Of a DNA stretch of 23,414 nucleotides, positions 17,055-23,414 are shown piece by piece. Made by a program: the position numbers and the translations under genes. The stretch is from a virus. The notes under the pieces were generated by a model that did not search any database, was not told where the DNA came from, and saw nothing but the letters and a program-made list of their open reading frames with translations. The number at the start of each line of letters is the position of its first letter. Position 1 is the first letter of the stretch. The stretch lies in the IMG/VR virus record IMGVR_UViG_3300013004_000193, positions 1 to 23,414 of that record; one strand, written 5' to 3'.

Positions 17055-18224
17055 TTATACAGTAAAGTCTACTTTCTTGGATTCTCTGTCGATCTTTACG
17101 ATTTTAACATCGATTTCTTGACCAACTTCAAATTGCATATCTTCATTAAGATGAGATTTGTGTAATAGGCCTACGATTTTAGGTTCTAGTTCAACAAAGA
17201 TTCCGTATTTCACGATTCTCTTTACTTTACCCGTTACCACCGATGGCACTTTGTATTTATCTTCGATACCTTCCCACTCATTAACAATAGTTTCTGGTTT
17301 GCATGAAAGTATGATTTTTGTATCATCTATAACATCTTTTAAGAAGAAGTCGATAGCATCACCCGGTTTGATTCTTCCTGAATTGTATTCTTCTAAGTTA
17401 GTTTCTGCTAAATCCGATTTTGCAATTAGACCAGTTAAGCAACCATTAAATTCAACGAATACTCCATGTCGGCTAGTTCCAGTAACGAAACCTGAGTATT
17501 TTTGACCGATAATAAGTTTTTCAACTTCTTGAGGAACAAGGGCTTTAAGATATTCACGGTGAGAAACCACGATATAATCTTTCTCTCTTGAGTAATTGAT
17601 TGGAACAACGTAAATTACCTGTCCAAGTAAAGATTCAAAATTAACTAGTTTGTTCATTCCACCAAGAGATCCTGGCATAAAGCAACGAACGCCATCAATA
17701 TTAATGAAGTAACCTCCATGAATAAGTTCTTCTACTTTACCTGAGTAAGCAATATTTTTACCGATAGATTCAAATACTTCGTTACGTTTAGAAGCTTGAA
17801 CATTTTTAGAATAAGAGGCAACGATAGGAGCATTAGATCCTTTAGTTTCGATAATAACCTCAATTTGATTTCCTACTTTAATATTAGGAATGTACTCTGG
17901 CGATTCTTTTTTAAGATCTAGAATGGCATCTTCTCGCCAACCTACATAAAGAATTGCATTGTGTTTTTCCTCATTAACCGTTAATACTGTTGCAAGGACA
18001 ACATCTCCGGTTTTAGGCTCTTTTATATTAGCAAGAGATCCCATGTATAAATCATAAATCTTTTGAGCGTCTGGCCCATTGTAAAAGACTTTTGATTTGT
18101 CACCTGGAGCATGTTTGATTTTTTTGTTGATTCTTCTTCTCCCAAAGGATTCTGACTCATAAGCTTCCCAATCTGCGTCGGTCCATACTTTTTTCGTCAT
18201 TAAAGATTCGATTTGTTCTGTCAT
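17055..18224 (-). CDS. Four-repeat S1 RNA-binding protein resembling ribosomal protein bS1
   Basis: This is a 389-aa protein. After a ~65-residue charged N-terminal segment come four S1 (OB-fold) repeats, at about 72-140, 158-222, 239-308 and 329-389. Repeat 2 has VRCFMPGSLGGMNKL, like the F-x-PGS-L signature of the second domain of ribosomal S1. Repeat 3 has YSGFVTGTSRHGVFVEFNGCLTG and repeat 4 has GKVKRIVKYGIFVELEPKIVGLLHKSHL, both classic S1 motifs. E. coli bS1 has six repeats, so this is shorter. S1 binds single-stranded A/U-rich mRNA and loads it on the 30S subunit. It is unusual inside a baseplate gene cluster. Inference: it biases host ribosomes toward phage mRNAs, or serves another RNA-binding role. 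The ATG follows AACAAACAAAAAA, without a Shine-Dalgarno. The assignment of S1 repeats is firm and the cellular role is not. Confidence 0.92.
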   Translation of the reverse strand: MTEQIESLMTKKVWTDADWEAYESESFGRRRINKKIKHAPGDKSKVFYNGPDAQKIYDLYMGSLANIKEPKTGDVVLATVLTVNEEKHNAILYVGWREDAILDLKKESPEYIPNIKVGNQIEVIIETKGSNAPIVASYSKNVQASKRNEVFESIGKNIAYSGKVEELIHGGYFINIDGVRCFMPGSLGGMNKLVNFESLLGQVIYVVPINYSREKDYIVVSHREYLKALVPQEVEKLIIGQKYSGFVTGTSRHGVFVEFNGCLTGLIAKSDLAETNLEEYNSGRIKPGDAIDFFLKDVIDDTKIILSCKPETIVNEWEGIEDKYKVPSVVTGKVKRIVKYGIFVELEPKIVGLLHKSHLNEDMQFEVGQEIDVKIVKIDRESKKVDFTV

Positions 18225-18287
18225 TTTTTTGTTTGTTAAAGTGAATGTAAATAGATTATTGTATTATTAGATTATATATCTCTGGGA

Positions 18288-18641
18288 TTATTCCAATCCA
18301 TTAACTAATGGAGTTGATTGAACTGGAGCCGTGGTTGCTCCTGTCTGTGCGGCCGGAGATCCAGCAGTAGCAACTGCTTGGCCTGGAGGGATTGTGATGG
18401 CTTTTACTGTGGCGGATTTTACAAAAGTCTCTACTGCCTTTGATAATTTTGGAGCCACTGTATCGGCAAACTTAGTTGATGCAGCTGCTCTAGCGGAAGA
18501 AACAACGCCATCCGCATCTCCTTTAGCCTTTGCATTACTAAGACCTGACATTTGATCCATGAATTCTTTTAATCCAGCGTTGAATCCATCTTTCATTATG
18601 GTATTCATTTCTTTTTCTAAATCGGACGTTTTTAAAGGCAT
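18288..18641 (-). CDS. Small Ala-rich protein next to the spike gene, function unknown
   Basis: This is a 117-aa protein. The N-terminal part (1-75) is helical (EKEMNTIMKDGFNAGLKEFM, ARAAASTKFADTVAPKL). The C-terminal 40 residues are low-complexity Ala/Thr/Pro/Gly (PPGQAVATAGSPAAQTGATT) and probably extended. It starts 7 bp after the gp5-like spike stop and precedes the S1 gene by 63 bp. It has no PAAR motif, signal peptide or membrane segment, so it is not an obvious spike tip. It could be a spike-associated or virion protein, or an assembly chaperone. Position and compact spacing support a real gene, but the function is unknown. Confidence 0.7.
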   Translation of the reverse strand: MPLKTSDLEKEMNTIMKDGFNAGLKEFMDQMSGLSNAKAKGDADGVVSSARAAASTKFADTVAPKLSKAVETFVKSATVKAITIPPGQAVATAGSPAAQTGATTAPVQSTPLVNGLE

Positions 18642-18648
18642 ATCTTAA

Positions 18649-19404
18649 TTATTTAGTTTTGACTTCCATTTGACTTAAATGAGTTTTCTTCATACCTCCA
18701 GCAGGACCAGCGGTTGGTGGAGATGTAGGAGCTCCTAAATTACCTATATGAGTATGAGTATTAAAATAGTCCATAAATGTATCTCCTAGAACAAGATGTT
18801 CTTTTGCACCTTTACCTAATTCTATGCTTGAAGCGTGGTCAATTATCAAGTTTTTACATTTAGCGGTTATTGTTTCTGATTGAGTGATATTCATATTACC
18901 ATCATCTAACATCTCAACCTTACCTTTTCCTGAGGCATTTTGAATGATAATAGATTTGTCAGGTTTTATATTAATTTGAGATTTTTTATAATCAATCATA
19001 AGGCCTTTTTCTTCAGTAAAGAATATCTTGAGTGCTCCTTCAGTAACAGTATCATAAACTATTATATGAGCATTTGTGTAAGAGTTTTCAATTTCTTTAC
19101 GAGCATCTTGTGATAAATGCTGATTGAAGAAATATTCAGGATAATAGATGTTTCCATTATCAAATTTGATGGAAACGATAGATCCCTTTTTGGGAACTGA
19201 GAAGAAAGATCCTCCATCTGCACTTCCGGCAGAGATATTATTTCCTGGATAGGCCCATGGAATAGCATCATTTTCTAGTTCATCGAACTTACCAAAAACT
19301 TTAACTTTGATTCGACCAATTTTCTGAGGATCTTCAATATCTACCACTTCACCTAACCATGAGGTGTTACGTAAATCATCTTTTGAAAAGTCTCTTATTG
19401 CCAT
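18649..19404 (-). CDS. Baseplate central spike protein, gp5/gpV-like
   Basis: This is a 251-aa protein. Residues about 12-92 form a gp5-type OB-fold: WLGEVVDIEDPQKIGRIKVK, then IPWAYPGNN, then FFSVPKKGSIVSIKFDNGN and YYPEYF. This is the N-terminal module shared by T4 gp5, P2 gpV and VgrG. Residues about 105-205 show repeating short strands (INIKPDKSIIIQNASGKG, MNITQSETITAKCKNLIIDH) expected of the trimeric beta-helix needle. The C terminus has FNTHTHIGNLGAPTSPP, a His-rich (H217, H219) ending common in these spikes. No lysozyme domain is inserted between the OB-fold and helix, unlike T4 gp5, so it is a piercing spike without cell-wall hydrolase activity. It lies between the tube-initiator-like and S1-associated genes. 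Confidence 0.88.
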   Translation of the reverse strand: MAIRDFSKDDLRNTSWLGEVVDIEDPQKIGRIKVKVFGKFDELENDAIPWAYPGNNISAGSADGGSFFSVPKKGSIVSIKFDNGNIYYPEYFFNQHLSQDARKEIENSYTNAHIIVYDTVTEGALKIFFTEEKGLMIDYKKSQINIKPDKSIIIQNASGKGKVEMLDDGNMNITQSETITAKCKNLIIDHASSIELGKGAKEHLVLGDTFMDYFNTHTHIGNLGAPTSPPTAGPAGGMKKTHLSQMEVKTK

Positions 19405-19426
19405 CTTATACTATTATATGATTATG

Positions 19427-20989
19427 TTATCCATTAGACAATGATGCCTGATCATTACCTTTTCCTTGTGAGGTAGCATCTGGACCATTATCATTTGCCA
19501 ATGAAGCCTGATCATTACCGGTTGCTTGTGATTTAGAATCTGGACCATTATCATTTGCTCTTGAAGGTTGAAACCCTAAAAACGCATTACCTAAATCAGT
19601 TTGCATATTCTTCATTAGAGCTTGACTGGGTGAAGTTTCATCGAATACATTCGGTTCTCCTTCGATTTGCTGTGTGTCATTTTTCTTGGAAGCTCCACCA
19701 CCCATACTTGTAAGAGATGATATTCCCTGAACCATTGTGGATGGATCTCCGGTAAGAATTGATTGTGCAGCACCGGCAACGTTAGCGGCAGAGAATCCAT
19801 AAATATTCCCTAATAGAAGACCTTTTGCTCTCGATGCAACCGCCTGGGTTAATCTATCAGCTGCCATTGATGCAAATGGTTTAAGCGAATTGAAGTTTCC
19901 ATTAAGAACTGATTTCATATCAAATCCACCACCTTCATCGAATTTAGCTTTTAGATTTTTTAGAGTCGGTTCAGCATTATCTAATGCACTTTGATCTAGA
20001 ATATAATTCAAGTCAGTTACACCTATTCCTGAAAATAGGTTGTAGATATTTTCTTCATAAACCATTTTGTATGAGAATGATAAAGTTTGTTCTGCTGGTT
20101 CTCCGGTTATGTTATTTACTTTAGCCCCAATAACTCCACTCTCATCAGGTAACCATTCACATAGATCAAATTTAAACATGATTCTATTGATGGTGTTATC
20201 TATATTATTTGCAAATTGTTTTCCATTATCAAATCCATCATCTGCCGTCTTTTTTTGACCAATCCCGATTACTCCTTCTACCCCAGCTTTTATTGAATCG
20301 ATAGATGGAATTTTTTTCGCAACATTAGGATCACTTAATGGAATACCTAACATAATTTTGTTTTGATCTATTTGACGTTGATTAACCTCTGGTAATGCCG
20401 CATACTCTTTGAGTGAGGATAGCGAATTAGATCCAGGTTGACCTTTAACATTTATCGTTCGGTTTTCATAACAGTATATGTACATGGTAAATTGACGTAA
20501 ATTCTTGGGAACTACCTCACGTCTATTTGGCCAATCAAAACATGCTTTACGATAAAGATCAATTAAGGCAGTCATACGTAAATCAATACTCTCTAAACAT
20601 TTAATAGAGATTTTTCTATCAGCAGGGAGTAAAGGTTTGAAATCTGCTTCTTGATATCCATGTTTCCATGCATCTTGAAGTCCTTCAATTGATTGAAAGA
20701 ACCAAGGAGTTTGTTGATTAATGGCAACTAAATGTTGGACAAATTTCTGTAGATAATGCACTCTTGCAGTATCACCAATATTCGTCAAATATCCCATAGC
20801 CGTATTTGGTAAAGCTTGATCTGAAAGCAGCTTACTGTCCGGTTGATTAACCAAAAAGAATAGCTTGAATCCTATGTATGTAGGATCCTGAAACAGAATA
20901 TATGGATTAGTCTCAAAAAATAAATTTGTTTTCTTAAATCTATTAAGACCTCCATCTTTGTATTTTTGCGATCTAGCTGAAAATGCCAT
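19427..20989 (-). CDS. Probable baseplate tube / tube-initiator protein with C-terminal tandem repeat
   Basis: This is a 520-aa protein. Residues about 110-185 contain DRKISIKCLESIDLRMTALI and FTMYIYCYENRTI, a helix-strand pattern found in T4-type gp54/gp48-like tube proteins at the top of the hub. Residues 260-330 (INRIMFKFDLCEWLPDESG and LSFSYKMVYEENIYNLFSG) look like further beta strands of a tube-type domain. Ala/Gly-rich helices follow (about 360-430). The end consists of two 20-aa repeats (residues 478-497 and 498-517) of pattern ANDNGPDxxSQxxGNDQASL, then SNG. It sits between the hub-like and spike genes, in the right neighbourhood for the tube-baseplate junction. The assignment rests on context and weak similarity by eye. 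It could also be a different hub component. Confidence 0.6.
   Translation of the reverse strand: MAFSARSQKYKDGGLNRFKKTNLFFETNPYILFQDPTYIGFKLFFLVNQPDSKLLSDQALPNTAMGYLTNIGDTARVHYLQKFVQHLVAINQQTPWFFQSIEGLQDAWKHGYQEADFKPLLPADRKISIKCLESIDLRMTALIDLYRKACFDWPNRREVVPKNLRQFTMYIYCYENRTINVKGQPGSNSLSSLKEYAALPEVNQRQIDQNKIMLGIPLSDPNVAKKIPSIDSIKAGVEGVIGIGQKKTADDGFDNGKQFANNIDNTINRIMFKFDLCEWLPDESGVIGAKVNNITGEPAEQTLSFSYKMVYEENIYNLFSGIGVTDLNYILDQSALDNAEPTLKNLKAKFDEGGGFDMKSVLNGNFNSLKPFASMAADRLTQAVASRAKGLLLGNIYGFSAANVAGAAQSILTGDPSTMVQGISSLTSMGGGASKKNDTQQIEGEPNVFDETSPSQALMKNMQTDLGNAFLGFQPSRANDNGPDSKSQATGNDQASLANDNGPDATSQGKGNDQASLSNG
19439..19558 (-). repeat. Two in-frame tandem 60-bp repeats at the 3' end of the tube-like gene
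   Basis: The copies at 19439-19498 and 19499-19558 match at 53 of 60 positions. They encode the 20-aa unit ANDNGPDxxSQxxGNDQASL twice. The repeats are adjacent and in frame, implying a tandem duplication that has since diverged. Confidence 0.9.
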
Positions 20990-21004
20990 TTCTTTCTTTT
21001 ATTT

Positions 21005-22546
21005 TTAGTAGTTTTTACTCTTAGCTGGTATTGGCCATTCTCTACGAAGAAGTGTCATCTCCATAGATACCGGTCCTGGTGAAGTCCATTTATATCGAAT
21101 TCCACTAACAACATAATATCCAGTCAAAAATTCATTTTTAATTGAATCTCTTTGATCGTCTCCAACCTTTCCTCCAGGAGCAGTTTGATTGTTTCCTTGT
21201 TCAGCATTACGACCTCCTTCTGGAGCTCCTGGTTTGTCTTCTCCTAGATCTTTATCTCTTTGATTCAGCTTATTAAACTCTGCATTATTCTCTGCACCTT
21301 GATAAATTAAAACAGGAATTCTCATATATTTGTATATGTAAAAATTCATTTGTTCCATCTCAATTTTTAGAGATTGTTTGGTTATTTCTTTCTTGTTTTG
21401 ATGATTAAGAACTTCTGAGAATATGAAATTATCATGCATATTTCCTCCGTCTGCATCTCCTGAAATTTTACCTAACCATTTATACTTCACTTGAGTTTTG
21501 TATCGGTCTTCATCTCTTCTTCCTTTAGGTAGAATTAGCTTTTCTTCCGCTCCTTTAGTTGTTAATGGATCGACGAAATTTGAAACATATTCACCTTTAG
21601 CGGTTCCGTCACCAACATTGTAATATTGTACATATCTTTTATATCCTTCGCTTAATGCAACCGATGCGGCATTATTTTCAAGCGAAAAACTTTTGATGTA
21701 CACATTAGTTGATGACATGTCTGACCTATTGGTTAATACCAGTGATCCTTTAATAGATTTTTCGGTTTCTCCCTGATCCCAACCTAATCCAAGATTACCG
21801 TTAGTAATATTGATTGGATCTGTCTTATCGTCTAATGAAAATTGCTTATTTACATTAACATAATTTAAGTAATAATAAGGATCAATAAACCAACAGAAGA
21901 AAGAATCATCATCTTTATAAGAAGAGTTAACGGTTTCATCTAAAAATTCATTCAAATTCACATAAGGACATAACCTAACCATTTTATCTTCAGTGGCAGT
22001 TTCGTTTGAAGCAAATCCGATTTTGAGAAACTCTGCTACATCTTGTAAATGATTAAATGATGAGTCTTTTGGAAATGACTTATTCGTTTCGGCATATAAC
22101 CCAGGAACTTTCATCAATCCATTAAATCTAAATCCGGCATCTCCGAATGGATCCATTGAAGATATGTCGAAATCTATACGAATAGGTCTTTGATTCTTAT
22201 CATCCGGTGGTTTTAGATAAAGAGAAATTACATCTCCATCTAATGGGCCGGTTATATTCATCTTACGATTAGCGTCAATTATCGAGAAATTGATTGTTGG
22301 AACAGGACCATACATATCAAGTTCAAAATTTTCAATTTCTGCCTCTTCAAATTTGGTTGTGTTAATAAAAATAACAGGTGATACTTGTCCTAGTCGATTC
22401 GATTGTTTTAGCTTGTCATCTCCACTCGGTGCTGCTGGATTCTTTTCATCCACCGCTTTCTTTGATTCCGAATCTTCAACCATTAGCTTATCAACTTTAA
22501 TAGTTGGCTCGATGAGAGTTACTATGCTTCTTTCTAAATTACTCAT
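21005..22546 (-). CDS. Probable baseplate hub protein (gp27/gpD-like)
   Basis: This is a 513-aa protein. Residues about 1-55 are charged and likely flexible. Residues 58-150 have SPVIFINTTKFEEAEIENFE, then VPTINFSIIDAN and GDVISLYLKPPDD. This is the strand pattern of the hub fold of T4 gp27 and P2 gpD, where the trimer joins tube to spike. FRFNGLMKVPG is followed by FNHLQDVAEFLKIGFASNE and DDDSFFCWFIDPYYYLNYVN, typical of the second hub domain. Residues about 440-470 are a Gly/Gln/Asn-rich loop, after which the fold resumes with GYYVVSGIRYKWTSPGPVSM, as expected for the closing strands. It lies directly between the LysM/gp53-like and tube-like genes. The hub call is moderately sure. Confidence 0.65.
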   Translation of the reverse strand: MSNLERSIVTLIEPTIKVDKLMVEDSESKKAVDEKNPAAPSGDDKLKQSNRLGQVSPVIFINTTKFEEAEIENFELDMYGPVPTINFSIIDANRKMNITGPLDGDVISLYLKPPDDKNQRPIRIDFDISSMDPFGDAGFRFNGLMKVPGLYAETNKSFPKDSSFNHLQDVAEFLKIGFASNETATEDKMVRLCPYVNLNEFLDETVNSSYKDDDSFFCWFIDPYYYLNYVNVNKQFSLDDKTDPINITNGNLGLGWDQGETEKSIKGSLVLTNRSDMSSTNVYIKSFSLENNAASVALSEGYKRYVQYYNVGDGTAKGEYVSNFVDPLTTKGAEEKLILPKGRRDEDRYKTQVKYKWLGKISGDADGGNMHDNFIFSEVLNHQNKKEITKQSLKIEMEQMNFYIYKYMRIPVLIYQGAENNAEFNKLNQRDKDLGEDKPGAPEGGRNAEQGNNQTAPGGKVGDDQRDSIKNEFLTGYYVVSGIRYKWTSPGPVSMEMTLLRREWPIPAKSKNY

Positions 22547-22549
22547 ATA

Positions 22550-23134
22550 TTATAGTTGACTAGGTTTTGGTATCTCTGAGGTTAATGCAGTCAATGATGG
22601 CATAGCCTTAGAGTTATATGGTGAAAACGTTAATGCAGTACCATCTGTAACGAAAGGAACTTCTCCAGTTTTAAGTAAATTAGCCGGTTTTATTTCTTTC
22701 GATCCATTCTTTCTTTTATCTGCTATTTTCTGTAGTTGTTCTAATCTAGCTTTATCTTTTTGACTTGCACGACTAGGATCTATGAATAAAGCTTTGGTAT
22801 CTAATATTAGCTTATCATTTCGCAATGCCTCTTGCTGATAAAATCTATTCACCGATGCTTTTGTAGGGAATACTATTATATCGTTTATCTGCATTGAAAA
22901 TGGATTTGTTATTTGATTGAATTTCATAATAACATCTACATAATCAATCGATTGATATGCCTCATATGAAAGTAAATCTATCCTACACAAATGACGTTCT
23001 TCGACTAACATAAGTCTTGCAATTTCTAATTGTGGATCGAAATAATTTACCAAGAAATTATTTGATAGAAAATCTATCATCGTCTCTCCGTTACGAAGCA
23101 TCTCATTTTTGAGGTCAAACAATTTAATAACCAT
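22550..23134 (-). CDS. Baseplate wedge protein with LysM-like segment (gp53-like)
   Basis: This is a 194-aa protein. Residues about 50-90 read CRIDLLSYEAYQSIDYVDVI, then MKFNQITNPFSMQINDIIVFP. This matches the pattern of LysM-related segments in T4 gp53 and similar baseplate proteins, in which a helix pair is followed by an NPF loop and a terminal strand ending in Pro. The C-terminal half is Lys-rich and helical (105-145), followed by an extended tail. There is no signal peptide, which argues against a secreted peptidoglycan hydrolase. It is 1 bp from the preceding small gene and 3 bp from the hub gene. In T4, gp53 joins wedges into the ring around the hub, which fits this position. A general LysM-like hub accessory is the alternative. 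Confidence 0.6.
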   Translation of the reverse strand: MVIKLFDLKNEMLRNGETMIDFLSNNFLVNYFDPQLEIARLMLVEERHLCRIDLLSYEAYQSIDYVDVIMKFNQITNPFSMQINDIIVFPTKASVNRFYQQEALRNDKLILDTKALFIDPSRASQKDKARLEQLQKIADKRKNGSKEIKPANLLKTGEVPFVTDGTALTFSPYNSKAMPSLTALTSEIPKPSQL

Positions 23135-23135
23135 A

Positions 23136-23402
23136 TTAGTCTAGTGTTGATGATATTTGTTGAAGGATTGCTCCTGCATTCTGTTGGTTAGGGAAACGTG
23201 CTTGTGCTCTAGCATCTTTTGCTAAAAATTCAACACCAGTATAGTAGAATTTCTGACCATCTTGACCATCTCCTCCTCCTTTAGCTTGTTTAACTGTGGT
23301 TTTTGGAGGAGTTGGTTTGGGACCTGGTTTGTTATTTGGATATTTTTCTCCAACTGGTGGGTTAGTTAAATAAGTTCTACCTCCTCTATGGAACATTGCC
23401 AT
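23136..23402 (-). CDS. Small Pro/Gly/Lys-rich protein, function unknown
   Basis: This is an 88-aa protein. It has a basic start (MAMFHRGGRTYLTNPP), then a Pro/Lys-rich stretch (about 24-40), a Gly/Asp/Gln-rich linker (42-50), and a short C-terminal helix region (FLAKDARAQARFPNQQNAGA). It is probably largely disordered. It ends 1 bp before the gp53-like start and is on the same strand, supporting a real gene. The ATG at 23402 follows an AT-rich leader cut by the window end. No family is recognised; a small virion or assembly protein is plausible from context only. Confidence 0.65.
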   Translation of the reverse strand: MAMFHRGGRTYLTNPPVGEKYPNNKPGPKPTPPKTTVKQAKGGGDGQDGQKFYYTGVEFLAKDARAQARFPNQQNAGAILQQISSTLD

Positions 23403-23414
23403 AATATCAATTAA

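Noticed and set aside
17158-17505. Plus-strand open frame of 115 codons
   Set aside because: It lies wholly antisense to the S1-repeat gene, whose frame has clear domain motifs; the plus-strand translation shows no recognisable pattern.
18288-18641. 117-aa protein as a PAAR spike-tip protein
   Set aside because: It has no PAAR repeats or metal-binding His/Cys set; the sequence is helical then Ala/Thr/Pro-rich.

Overview
The window is part of the tail and baseplate module of a contractile-tailed (myovirus) bacteriophage related to the T4 superfamily. All 17 genes that I accept lie on the minus strand, so transcription runs from high to low coordinates. They are packed with gaps of 77 bp or less, several with 1-4 bp overlaps, and look like one late operon or a few. 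The DNA is AT-rich. Nearly all start codons follow A/T-rich leaders with no convincing Shine-Dalgarno sequence, and 15 of 16 visible stops are TAA. Together this suggests, but does not prove, a host in the Bacteroidota, where genes typically lack Shine-Dalgarno leaders. The long structural proteins and the separate S1-type protein would fit a large (jumbo-class) genome, but the window alone cannot establish genome size.

Layout in transcription order (right to left). First come an 88-aa Pro/Gly-rich small protein (23402-23136) and a 194-aa protein with a LysM/gp53-like segment (23134-22550). These are followed by a probable baseplate hub (22546-21005), a probable tube-initiator/baseplate tube protein with a 2 x 60 bp C-terminal tandem repeat (20989-19427), and a gp5/gpV-type central spike without a lysozyme domain (19404-18649). 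Next are a 117-aa Ala-rich protein, a 389-aa protein with four S1 RNA-binding repeats resembling ribosomal protein bS1, a 452-aa protein with a Cys-rich beta-helix-like C terminus, and a 261-aa probable virion protein that starts with GTG. Then come the wedge genes: gp25-like (14808-14440), gp6/baseplate-J-like (14419-12644), an 82-aa protein, and a 1361-aa gp7-like wedge protein enlarged by fibre-type domains. The left part holds fibre or outer-baseplate genes: a 189-aa short fibre, a 681-aa coiled-coil protein, a 1386-aa fibre-like protein ending in an intein-like Hint domain, and a further structural gene that runs off the left edge.

The genes would work together as follows. The hub, tube and spike form the central baseplate. 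gp25, gp6 and gp7-like proteins form the surrounding wedges. The fibre-like products provide host contact and the outer baseplate. Two genes stand out from this scheme: the S1-repeat protein, which looks like a translation factor inside a structural operon, and the Hint domain, which predicts self-processing of a tail protein. No tRNA, rRNA, CRISPR array, insertion sequence, integrase or attachment site was seen. No intergenic stretch exceeds 77 bp.
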